In this document: in pieces, positions 33,956 to 45,629 of the stretch | Position numbering within the stretch: the first letter of the stretch is position 1 | Layout of the letters: every line of letters starts with the position of its first letter | From: Diploscapter coronatus | Lineage: Eukaryota > Nematoda > Chromadorea > Rhabditida > Rhabditidae | DNA: 64,000 nt | Assembly: GCA_964036155.1 (NCBI GenBank) | Contig: OZ038423.1 | Span: forward strand, 65,301,249-65,365,248 | Direction: 5' to 3' | Program-made: the position numbers and the translations under genes | The notes under the pieces: model-generated | Seen by the model: the letters and a program-made list of their open reading frames with translations, nothing else | Databases searched by the model: none | Told to the model about the DNA's origin: nothing

Positions 33956-36900
33956 ATGCTATTTGAATCCACTTTACTTATTCTATCTTCCGTTTTTACT
34001 ATCATCTGCGGCAAGGATGAGCCTATTTTCATACGAAGTATGTTTTTTTTTATCAAGAATTGGGACGATGAAATGTGCATTTTAGATCCAGAAGATAGAT
34101 GTGTAGACGACGTAGATCCAGGGCCATGTCAGCATTATCAGGTTGGAGATTGTGGCCATGAAAGCTAATAAATCAGCAAAAATAAAATCATAGAAATTGC
34201 TAAAATTGTAGTTTCTTCGAAAGGTTGCGCCGTTGCACATTTTGACAACGATTCCCAGATGTCACTACTTTAAAAAATTGAAACCTTTCGAGAAAGTCCG
34301 GAAGATTTCGTTAGAATAGACAAAACTCCATCAGCTATCTTGCCAAATTCAATGGTAGCTTTTTCAGGTGAAGTGGTTTTGGGATAAGCAGGACGAGACG
34401 TGCAAGGAATTTCACTATGGAGGATGTATGGGCAATTCGAACAGATTCCACAGCCGACAGGAGTGCATCAAGATGTGCAGATACAAAATGTTCAACCCTG
34501 TTGCCGTTCCAGGTTATTATTGTTATTTCGTTCGTTTTTCCTTTTCATGAAATAGAATTTTATTTATTATATATGCAAAGTCACATAAAAGTAATGTCAA
34601 ACTGTTCAGATTTGTGCCTTCTCGAGCCAGCTCAAGGCTTCTGCGGAGATGAAAGGGCAGGTCAGTGGTGGTTCTACTTCAACTCTGAGACAGGAACTTG
34701 TGAGAAGGTATAAAAATTAAGAAAAAATCAAATCACGCAATAGTGCTTTCAGTTTTTCTACTATGGCTGCGGAGGAAATGACAATAAATTCTACAGTTTG
34801 CACATGTGCAGGAAGGTTTGCGCCGAGCGACTATCGCCACAAATTGGTATGCATTGTTTTAATTTGCCTTTTCTTTGAATTCAATTCAATGTACAAAGTA
34901 TTAATAGTTTTTTTTTTATCTAGTCTCCTAAAATTTATCTCCAATTTACACTGAAAATCAGATCTAGAGAGAACTTAGGGCAGGATGTTTGTGCGACGAC
35001 CTACCTCCATAGATTTTTTCATCTGACGAAAGCGCTCCCTAGGTCTGAACGTGCTTGACTGGCTATAAAAGGGCTACGCATAACAGAATTAAAGTATAAT
35101 GAAATGTTCAGCTTGCGATCAATGCGACATTCGCACATCATTCTGTAAGTCGCACGGGAAGTACAACTACACTTGTGAGTGTAGAACTGGATATGAGAAA
35201 ACTGCCTATGGCGAATGTGTTGGTGAGTTAAAACTGACAGAAAGTAAGAGGCAACACGATGAAATTGACAGATATCGACGAATGCAGAGGATTCACAGCA
35301 GTTTGCGACAAGAATGCCTGGTGCACGAACACAGTCGGGGGATACACTTGTGAATGCATGGCTGCTTACAGAGGGACGGGGAAGCATTGCACTTATGTTG
35401 GATTGGGCAAGTTGATATTTATTTTGATGAGTGATAATTTGCAAGTTTTCATGATTTGTATCAATTTGCAACATTTAGAAATTTGGTTTACTGATCATTA
35501 TAATTGAAGAAGTGAATAATGATCTTCTCAATATTTATTCCGTGAAGATCAGCCTTTCTTGACTAATAATCTCTCTTGAATCTACAATATTTGGATAAAG
35601 TTATTAAAAGTTACACATTTACGATATTTTTCTCTAATTTTAGGCCGAGCTTCCGTTGACTGTCGAGACTGCAGTCCTCAGGCGACATGTCAGAGTGGAA
35701 TATGCCAGTGCAAGGAGGGGTATCAGGTAGGGTTGGACGGGAATTTTCGTCCGAAGCAGCATCTCTTTCTCTGCTCCACGAGCGCTCTCTCTTTCTCCCC
35801 TTTCTCGTTCGCCCAATTTTCGTTCCGTTCCATTTCGAAACCGGAAATTAGGCGAGCAAGAAAGGAGAGGAGAGAGAGCGCTCATGGAACAGAGAAAGAG
35901 ATACTTTCTCGGACGAAAACTTCCGAACGCCCCTATACCAGGGTGATGGATTCAACTGCACCGGTACATTTTATCTCTAAAAATCTACAGTATATACAAA
36001 AGTTTCAGATGTAAATGAATGTCTGAAAATGCCGCACATTTGCGACAAAAACGCTGAATGCATAAATCGAGAAGGATCCTTCATTTGCACATGTCTCGAA
36101 GGGTATGCGGGAAATGGGTATAACTGCACGTCTTCGAAAAGTAAGTTTTTATTACGATACACATTTAATTCGTCGTTTAGGATTTTAAAATGTTGCTAGA
36201 TTGACTTTTTTGAATCGATAGCATTTTATGTCACACTATTCCAAATTATGATTTCTCAAAACCTCTAATTATCAGTGATCATTTCCGAGTAATTGAGAAT
36301 TTTCAGATGCTTGTCTGGACAAATTCGATCATGGCTACACGGACACTTGTGGAAAGGAGAATTGGAGACCTCACTTCTACTTCGATCATCAGACACGCAT
36401 GTCAGTCTTTGGTATAATAGTTGAAAAAAAACTACTTTAACAGGTTCTCTTTCCCAATATTTTCTGATATCACAATTTCATTATGACGTTTATTTAAATG
36501 GAATAATGCAAGATTTTTTCATCAAACCCATAAAAAATACCCTAATTCTTAGTGAAATACTGATTTTTAAGGTTAATCCAGTTCAAACACCGCTTATTTG
36601 AAAGTTCACATATTCCCCTACTTACCGACGCAATTTCTTTTCAGAATAGTTTGAGTTATGTGGTCGTTGAGATTCATGAACTTTCAAAGCAAGTCAAAAT
36701 GGCACACGAAATTCCTATTCTATTTCAGGTGCTCGCAATTCTGGTGAGTCATAGAGGAATTCTGCAGAGCTGCAGGAATTCATGGTCGATTGGGTCAAAG
36801 CAGACACAATACAAAGACCAGCTGAATGAATGAAGATGACTTTTAGATTTGGGGAGGACTTACGTCAGATATCAAGGAGATTCCCACGCAATATTTTTTA

Positions 36901-39900
36901 ACAATTATTTTGTTTATTTTAACTCTGACGTAAATCCTCCCTAAACCTGATTATTGTTTGGCGATTTGCAGGTACGATGGCTGCCAGGGCAGATCGAGGA
37001 ATATCTTCTCGGAACACGAGACTTGTCTGACTATGTGCGAGGAAACAAATGTATTGACGCGAGCAGGTAGAGATTCTTGACAGCAGATTATTGTTATGGA
37101 TAGATTTGTTGACTAATTTATGAAGTTACTTTCTTATGAATTCTTTTGCCCAAAGCGATTATTTTCAATTCGCTCAACGACCTCTTTTGGCCTGTGTGGT
37201 TCTGTTTTTCGGTCCAAGTCCGACCACTTTGATCGCACTTTTTGCCCAGTTTTCTAGCCTTGCCTTTCCACATTGCGCATTGCCTGCTTCACTGCTCGTG
37301 CAGATTTACCCCAGCTAACTCCTGGTCCTGCAATCTGACTGCATTTGCCCACTTTATTCACATGAATCAAGCATATTTTCACGGAAATCTAAATTCTTGC
37401 GTATATGTGGCTGCAATGACTCAATCTCTCCAGTTTAGATTAGTTGCATTTCCTTCCATTGGACAAGTCTAGTCAAGAAATATTTTCAATATCTTTTACC
37501 ATTCCCATCAGTTTTTCGAGTATTTCCATGTCGACAAAAATGTCACCGAACCCAATGCTAGTTTGTCTGACTTTATTACCAGAAGATATTTTCGTATTTT
37601 CGAAATTTCTCCCTCGCTAAATCAAGACTCATTTTATCGGTAATTCGATTCGAAGTGCATCTCTCAAAAAAATCTCTGATCAAATTTGTGGTTGATTTGT
37701 TGGTTTGGGTGGTTTTTAGCGAATGGGAGAATGAATTCCATCGGGACCTCATTTGGTGACTTTCACATTTAGCTGTTAGAGTGTGGATGACACAGCATAA
37801 CAACAGCGAGAAAACGGAAGATAGGGCAGGCAAATAGCTCGACTTGTGCACTGCAATAATGCGACGAGGAAGTAGAAGCGGGGGGTGTCTGTATATCATC
37901 TTCCTAGATCCTTAAGTGATTCCTCTCCATCCTCCAATTTCTGGCCCTATCCATGCCCCTACCCCTCCCCATCCTTATTCGTTTCCCATTTTGTGCAGAG
38001 ATTTGTCGTCTCCTCTTCTATCCCTTTTTTCTCTTAGCTTTTCTGATGTTGTGCTTTCTTGGCCTCCCTTCGGGACTTGCCGCCTTCCTCCATTCTTCCC
38101 TTCATTCCTTGTCTTCCATCCCCCTTTCCATCTTTCCATTCATCCGCATTCATCCACATTCATCCACTGCCCAATCCCACAATCAATGCCATGTCCGTCT
38201 GTGTGAGCATCGTCTGATTCCAGATGCCCCTGTCTTCGTCTCCATCCACCTGCAATCGCAGGATCTGTCAATCTAGCGATTCAGCTCCATCTACCTCTCA
38301 ACATGTCTGCCAATGTGGACAGTATTCTTCTGACCTTCAAGCCCTGCACCCCCAGTCACACACAGTTAGTCCAGCTTCACTCTGCCTCGGCCTCCTGCAG
38401 CTGATTTCTGCCGCATTTCCACTCGATTTCCGGATTTTCCTAATCTTCTGCAACATTTCCTCCATATATTCTCGTTCAGAGAGCTGCTGGGACCTATTTG
38501 ATGTCAACTATAGGAACCAATGCTTGAACGGTGAGTCAGACTTGAATCTCTGAAATTTTGGGCGTCCAACAAGTTCTTGTATTCAGAATTTAACGTATTT
38601 GCTCCCCCAATACTATTTTTGGTCAATGACTGTTGAAAATAGCATCAAAGTGAAGATTTCTAATTCTTAAAGTTCTCGAAAAATATTAGATTACCTTAGA
38701 AAGGAAAGAACCTTTTACTTGAAAAGCGTTTTCTCGTTATCATTCAACCATCTTGAAAGCGTTATTGGAGCTTTCCTTATAAAAAGGCTTGAATAATGTA
38801 TTGATGCAAGTAGGGCATAAATCTTCACATCTTGCAGGTCGATGGGAGCAGCGCTATTACTTTGACCATGCTTCACTCACTTGCAGGCAGTTCTGGTACG
38901 ATGGGTGCAGGTCCGTTTGTAACTTATTTTCATCTACAAGATGTCTCAACAACTTGGATAATTTCATAAATTGAAAAAAAAACTTATTTAAGCTGCTAAC
39001 AGTTTTGTTATTTGTTCTTCATTGAAAACTCATCTGTTTGAAATAAATATTCTATAAAAGAAACTAGTAACTTAGTTTTTCGTCACTTCGTTACGTCATA
39101 CAAAATAATGCGGAAATAAAATTTCGTTATCACTGCTTACCCTAACCTAGTAACCTAGTGACGAGTTTTCGACATAGCGAGGTTGAGAGAAATTCAAATT
39201 GCCGAAAAATTATCTAAAAATTTTTGCTATTTTTATAAGAAAGCTAATGCTTAAAATTAGTAAAACTTATCTATGATTTAGCATCCAGTAATAATGCAAT
39301 AATTTGTTCAGGAGTGATTCCCGCAATATATTCGATGATGCGCTGACTTGTCAATGGCTCTGTGAAGCACAACCAATGTATAAATCGAGTAAGTCAATAT
39401 ATATTTCTAGAAAGAAAAAATAAGCTACATTTTGGTTGACAAACGATTTGAAATAGTTTGAACTTCTTAAAATTTCAGCTATTTTTTCGAATCTCAGATA
39501 AAATATCTACTCTTTCATAATAATTTTGAACCAACTGATTTATGACAATCGAATAGAAATGCAATAATTTCAGGAGCATGTTTGGAAGATTTTGACGAAG
39601 GGTACAAAGGAGAATGCAATGGAGGAAGATGGCGGCAACAGTGGTATTTCGATAAGAACATCAAGGTTAGTAGGCGTTTTTTTAAATGAATTTTTTCGGC
39701 GATTTGTAAAAGACGTAATGACGAAATGCAGTAGAAATTGACGATAACTTGAATTAGTAGCACGCACTCATGAGGGAAATAGTATAGGGTAAGGATAGGA
39801 GTAGTCTGGTAGGGTTTCTTTTCTCACACTATTCTTCTGATGACTGCGGCTATATGCTACTTTTCCAAGTTTCCGTCGATTTCTTTCATGTTTCGTTATT

Positions 39901-42219
39901 ACGTCAAATATAGACTGTCAGTTTTTCCTTCATTTTTTAAAATTTTTTAAAAAGTTTTCTATATTTCTTTAACCTCTATCAAGAAATGTTTAGCGCTGTG
40001 TTGCATTTTGGTACGACGGATGTCGCGGGCAAAGTCAAAATATTTTCCAGGATGAAATGACTTGTCTTGCAGCTTGTGAAAATCCATCCAAGAAAGATCG
40101 TAAGTAGAAATTGGGCATAAAAATCATTTTATGAAACCATAAATTATAGCTCGAAAACCTTGGCACAATAGGGACAAATTCAAGATGAAGGAAATCCTAG
40201 GCGATATTTACAGTGAGTTTGTACCGTTATTAACTTCATCATCGATTATTCGTAGGCAAATATTTTGCGAAAAAATCGTTGAAAAATTTGCAATTTTCAT
40301 GAGAAAAAGAAATCTTTCTCATTTAAACGATTATTTTTCTAAAATCTAGAACCGAATCACACGGACAAATGTTTGGATGACGATCCCTGTCAGAATAACG
40401 GAACATGCATTTATGTGTGGAAGACTGATATGTACTACTGCAAGTGCAAACCCGGGTACATCGGCAAGGAATGCCAGACGCAGATTGGTGAGATATGAGA
40501 AATAGAAAGAAAATGAAATTCCTGCTTCTAGCATTCGATCCCTGTTCTTCTGATCCATGCAAGAATGGAGGTAGCTGTCAGATGGTCGAGCCAGAGATCG
40601 AAGGGGAGAAACCCATATTCGAATGCTACTGCTCTCCGGGTAGGAGTGTGAACGAAGACCAAAATAGAATAATGATTTTCAGGCTTCGGAGGTCCAACCT
40701 GTGACCAACGACCGTGCGATACAAATCCGGTAAAGTTTTCATGTTGCTGATTTCTTTTACATTTTTAGAGGTTTTCTTTCAATATTTGACTTTTCAAACT
40801 AATACTCATGCAAAAATCCTAAAAAAAAAAAACATTTTTTGCTGTTCAAATTTTTGACAATGTCTAGGTTTAAATCAAATAAGTAAATATTTCAGTGCAA
40901 AAATAATGGAACTTGTCGGACAACAAGGGCGTTTAGCAGCTATTTCTGCGATTGTCCGCCAACCTTCGGAGGGAAAAATTGCGATATCGCAATCGGTTCA
41001 TCCCCACCTGAAGATAGATATTACAATAACAAGAACATGGAATTGATATCGAGCGGGAAGGAGCAGTGGATTGCGCAAATGAGGGAGAAATTTAAGGCAT
41101 CTGGAGGTGGGTATTGTCCTGTTTTGAGGAGATTCCCCAATCCGTGCAAAGCGTGCATTGGCAGGGCCGTACGGAAAAGATATACATTCTTCGGCTACGG
41201 AATCATCTTTTTTAACAAGACTATATTAGATTTTTTTAAAATAGAAATAGTGAGATGAAATGCTTATTTTCATTAAACCTAGGGAGAACATTAGTCGGAC
41301 ATTTCTGTGACCCACCCACACCCTATAATATTTTCTTCAGTATTATATCCCTGACCTGAGAATATCACAAAAATTTGCCTTGCCAATGATGATGCCATAA
41401 TGCAAATTTTGTTTTTGCAACATAACCTTCCTATACATTTTGAGTCGGATTCATATTTTTCCTAAGTCTGATATTTATAACTTTCTCAATGCTAAAAAAT
41501 CTGCATTCAAAATAAGGTGATAATGCAATTGTTACAGGTCTGACAACTGGAGGTGCAAGTGCAGGACAGAAGCCGAGTGCAGATGAGGCTGGAAAGGGAA
41601 CTGCAGGTGCAGGTGGAGATATGAAAGGAGGGCACATCGTTATGACCATTGCTGATGCGCCTTATAAAGGTAGTTTTTTATTCGAAAACACTTATCGATC
41701 ATTATTTGCGACAAGGCTGATATTCAGTTATCTACATTTGAAATTTCGCATGAGCATATATAGGGTGCGCAAAAAGTTTAAGCCGCTAAGGATAGCCCAT
41801 ATCTTATTATATTCGCCAACTAAAACTTACTATTTTCAAAATTCACCATTCAGTTGAAGAGATGTTCGCGCATAGAAGTCTTATTTTAATGAAACGTTGA
41901 ATTCAAGACTAATTAGCATAAATCAGCTAACCAATTTTAGATCCCGCAACGAAGAAACGAGAAAGGGAAGAGCGAGAAAAAGAGGCTGCGGAAAAGTTGG
42001 AGAAGGAAAAAGAAGAAGAGGAAATGAAACAAAAGGCCATTGAAGAGGCGAAAATGGAAGAGGAACGACTACAAAAAGAAAAGTAGGAATCGATTATCGA
42101 TCTGTTATTGATTGGTGGTTTACAGAGAATTGATGGAACAACAAATGGGAGGTTCTTCTGCAGATTTATTATGCTGGAAATCTGTTATAGTCATGATTAT
42201 CTTATTGCTGCTATCGTAA
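33956..42219 (+). CDS. mec-9: MEC-9-like protein: Kunitz and EGF repeats with Glu-rich tail
   Basis: About 25 exons sum to 2496 nt (831 aa), running from the signal peptide exon (33956-34037, MLFESTLLILSSVFTIICG) to TAA at 42217-42219. Domain order: Kunitz 1 (34086-34512), Kunitz 2 (34610-34846), EGF (35112-35222), Ca-binding EGF (35272-35406, DIDECRG), short EGF (35644-35963), Ca-binding EGF (36009-36140, DVNECLK), Kunitz 3 (36307-37066), Kunitz 4 (38480-39388), Kunitz 5 (39574-40099), three EGFs (40350-41106), a Gly-rich stretch, and a Lys/Glu-rich helix (41941-42082). In C. elegans, MEC-9 is an extracellular matrix protein of touch neurons needed for mechanotransduction. The domain set matches. 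The P1 positions are Gln in Kunitz 1 and Gly in Kunitz 3, so strong trypsin inhibition is unlikely. The C-terminus is hydrophobic (SVIVMIILLLLS). Confidence 0.85.
35727..35941 (+). repeat. Intron that is a splice-site-to-splice-site hairpin
   Basis: This 215-nt intron of the mec-9-like gene lies between TATCAG|GTAGGG and CTATACCAG|GGTGAT. Its two halves are inverted copies: TTTTCGTCCGA, ATCTCTTTCTCTG and GAGCGCTCTCTC on the left recur as complements on the right. Arms are about 95 bp around a loop near CGAAACCGG. The symmetry reaches almost to both splice sites. It looks like a foldback element that is itself the intron. Confidence 0.75.
36843..36952. repeat. Foldback repeat within a mec-9-like gene intron
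   Basis: GGGGAGGACTTACGTCAGA on the left pairs with TCTGACGTAAATCCTCCC on the right. Total length is about 110 bp. A related single copy (TTAGGGAGGATTTA) occurs at 28869-28882 in the chemoreceptor gene. Confidence 0.55.
41758..41790 (+). repeat. Solo end of the GGGTGCGCAAAAG repeat family
   Basis: TATAGGGTGCGCAAAAAGTT here matches the left end of the element at 22178 with one extra A. No opposite end was found. It lies in an intron near the 3' end of the mec-9-like gene. Confidence 0.45.
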
Positions 42220-42682
42220 GCTATTATAGTTTCTCAATTTATCAACTCATAGCGGATTTTATGCCTGATGATGATTAGAGACTATATTGAGAATATTAGC
42301 ACTTCTTATGAATATTTAAATGTCAAAGATCTACTAGTTTATCAGTTAAGAAACTGCATTTTCTGAGTTTTCGAATCATATCTTTCAGATTCATATGCAT
42401 AGATATTTGATAGCTTTTCTATGGCCAGTATTGATGCTAATGCTTGAAAGCAATCATCTTCAAGCTAAACATTTGATTCTCGATAACATTTGCACGCGCG
42501 CATTCCTCGAATACGGTTATCTTACTGTCTGCACATATTTCTATGCCACATTTGTAAGTGGAACTATTCATTCATTCTCATTCATTATTACAGACATTTT
42601 TGATTTAAACTTAAAATTGGAAAATAAATGTTTGAATTTGGCGAGATTCACATATTTACATTCACACATTCCATTGCTCGAA
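42220..42682. other. Tail-to-tail spacer, mec-9-like to TMEM222
   Basis: AT-rich sequence holding the two 3' UTRs. An open frame at 42395-42703 on the plus strand has no supporting domain and overlaps the TMEM222 end; I do not call it. Confidence 0.45.
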
Positions 42683-44140
42683 TCAGAGAAGCAGGACGAC
42701 TAGAAGAATACCAATCAGAATGAGCATCAGGGGCAGAAACTGCTGCACGACTCCAAGCACGCTGCAATTTATTGGTTGAATTCTTCAATTTCACATTTTG
42801 ACAATTATTTGAGATAGCTTTTATTAGAATTTGTCAAAACTGAGCGAAAATGATACACAAGAAACTAGTTATTGCAAAATAAACCAGAAAGGACTCAGAG
42901 ATTAATCTAGGGATATCAGTATGAAGATTTTTCTCCCTATTATTCAAAAAGGCGATATTTTCAAATCTCCTACTTGATGAATTTGCCCTTGAAGAAGGTC
43001 TCCGTGGCGAGATTGACCATGTTCCAGTCAGTTCGTCCCTTGTATCGCATCGTGTTCAGGGCCAGGGCCACGTGGGAATGGCAATTGTCGCAGAGCAGAT
43101 TGTGCTACAGCAAATTACTTTAATAAAACTAAAATGAAAGAAAAATAATTGAAAACTAGGTTCGTATGACAGGATTTTGTCAATCGTGTAAATTAACATA
43201 AAATTAAAAAAAAAAATGCTGGTAAAAAACCAAGAGGCATAACACATGAAGCTTTAGAATGTTATTTTCAGTATTATTTATGATTTTATCGCAAAAAGTC
43301 GACTCACAGTATGGCACTTGTACTCATCGGAGGCCTCCTTGACCGCCCTGTCATAAGCCTCTGGTCCTCCATCCACTTCGTTCACGTTTAATTGCAAATA
43401 TCTGGTGGGCCATCCAAAAGCCATTTCATTTTCCTGAAGACATAAAATTCAATCTATTATTCTATAAAAGGACTGATAAAAGTCAGGTCGATGGTAAATT
43501 ATGATTAAAAAAAAAAAAAAGTTTAAAAATATCGAAAATTGAGAATAAGGATGCATTTTTGTACTTTTTCGGTGAACTAATAATGATCAGCTGCATATTT
43601 AAATTGAAGACAAGACAGAAATATACTTACGCTGACGTAGAAACTGCCTGCGAAATCCCTGATGATTCCTCGGGAAGTGGCGACTCCCATATGGCCTACG
43701 AACGGTAGGAACCATCTGAAATTTTTTACCTTTAACATAAGCTTTTAATTCGGCATATAAATTATTTTTCAGAAAATAAATTATCTAATTTTGCCTAATA
43801 GAAGAATTTTATTTGCGGCTTTCAACATGGTAAAATAATATCGTCTGAAGATATAATCTCAATAGTGTGGTTTGAAAGGGCACTTTTATAGTCATAATAA
43901 AGAACAAAAACACCTTTGACTAAACACAATCGATAAAATCAGTAAATTATAATCCTTCTATTGGACAAATCCGGTCCAATAGTGGAGTATGACTCACGTA
44001 ATGCAAGGAATGGGCGTCCAGACGATGCAGAAAGGGAACAGGTGTTTGTTCGGCTCTATATCCATGCTCGTGCTATCTGTGGATTCCGTCCGACCTGCCT
44101 CTGCTGCAATCGAATCTCCTTTGCCATTTTGACTGGTCAT
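42683..44140 (-). CDS. tmem222: TMEM222 / DUF778 membrane protein
   Basis: Five minus-strand exons (44140-43998, 43715-43631, 43433-43308, 43104-42974 and 42761-42683) sum to 564 nt (187 aa). Recognisable family blocks: FPFCIVWTPIPCITWFLPF, GHMGVATSRGIIRDFAGSFY, EEYKCHT-equivalent spacing, HNLLCDNCHSHVALALNTMR, and TDWNMV followed by a C-terminal membrane helix (FLPLMLILIGILLVVLLL). DUF778 proteins are conserved from protists to humans. Human TMEM222 is associated with neurodevelopment, and the molecular role is unsettled. The CDNCHSHVA block is the family hallmark. The start ATG at 44140 precedes a short acidic, Thr/Ser-rich cytosolic leader. The gene appears intact. Confidence 0.92.
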
Positions 44141-45629
44141 TTCGTCGTAAAGTCAGGGGTAACGGCTGGCGCAATGATAGTGCAAGTAACTAATTGTCGA
44201 ATAGGTAAACTTTCTCAACTTCAAAAGATTTTTCCTCTTTTCTTAAAAATTTCAAGGTCAGGTAATTTATAGATACCCTTTCGCCAAATATCGTTCTTCT
44301 GCGCGCAATAATGAGGTGAAACATTTCACAAGTTTTGGTTTTCCGATAAATTCTAATTTCGTGACTCAGATTTGTGTTGTAAGGTTTTTCTTTAAAGTAG
44401 TGAATTTTGACTAACCTCTTGAAACGAGTCGATCGTCGGCCATGCACAGTTGGAGGGGCTTTTGAATGGAGGAACGGGGAACAAGCTGAAATGAAACAGT
44501 GGATAAGTAAGCGAGGGGAGTAATTGAAGAGCGAAGTTGCACGCGGCAATAATACATGCACATGAATTGTTGACACTGACTGTTTCTCTGCCCTGCTTTC
44601 CAATCGATACTCTTTCTTCACTCATTCAATTGACCAGTCGGCAGCTTTTCGGCCCTTCCCTTCTCGCAAAAGTTCATCCGTGTCAAAAACAAAGGACAAG
44701 CGTCCTGACGCTGAGCCATGTCTGCCCTGTTTGCTCTACCCTTCCTCGTCTCTGTCTCTGGCGGCATTTTCCGCGTCTCCCCTCTTCTCGCTTCACTTTC
44801 CGGACCGAAGACCGGTCTGCCTGCTCTTCCCTTTTCTTCCTTTCCTCTCATCCGTCCATCCATCCCTCATTTCCCTCTCCACTTACCTTCAATTTCGATG
44901 AATCAGTCCACAATTCGGCAGCCAACTATCAGTTGTGCCACTGCATCTTTCCGTGTTTTGGTGAGCTTCTCCTTTTCTCCTTAGTTTGCCCGCCATGCAC
45001 CAGTGCTCCATTTGCTCGTGCAATAATCCCCTTTCCGGCTTCTTTCGTTTTTTTCCTGAAATTGCTCCTAATATCTGTGAACACTCTACTTTTTCATCGC
45101 GTCTTTGTCGTCGTATTATTCCCCTTCTCTCAACATGCTCTCCTTCGTCTCCATTGTATTCTCTGACCTGCCCAACTTGTCTGTTAGTTTCAGTATTTTT
45201 CACTTCACTTTCATTCATTTATTACCCGTCTGTGTCTGTATCTTCTGCATTTCATTCCCATCTCCCATTCTGCTGCTAGTTTTGCTGTTATTACGTATTG
45301 CGTTGCTAAATCATGTGTTGTCTATCGATCGATACGATTGAATTGTGGAAAGAGCGAGGGAAAGAGGAGAGGGAAGAGAGGAAAGGAGAGGATGGGTGTT
45401 GAAAGTGGCAAGCAGGACAGGGAAGGAAGAGATATCTGATCTGCTCCTGTCTGTTTCTTCTTCGGCCCTATCACTCGTGCCGGTCATTTTCGATTTGTCA
45501 TCCTCATCTCATTCTACTCATTCTGACGTGCTCATTCAGGCTCATCTCCCAACCCATTTCATCCCGATCAGTCGATCAGCCTCCAGCCCATCCACAATTG
45601 TGGTGCATCGAGCCGAAGCCGTTGCAGCG
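44141..45629. other. Divergent intergenic region with long polypyrimidine tract
   Basis: This lies between the 5' ends of TMEM222 (-) and DESI2 (+) and so should hold both promoters. About 44640-45290 is strongly C/T-rich on the plus strand. A short purine-rich block covers about 45340-45430. Open frames across the tract (up to 209 codons) are compositional. Confidence 0.5.

Noticed and set aside
39001..39311. Partial symmetry around CGTCAC and GTGACG in a mec-9-like gene intron
   Set aside because: Pairing is short and discontinuous, below what I would call a foldback element.
44537..45166. 209-codon plus-strand open frame
   Set aside because: Lies wholly in a polypyrimidine tract between two divergent genes. 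Its His/Ser/Pro/Phe bias is compositional.
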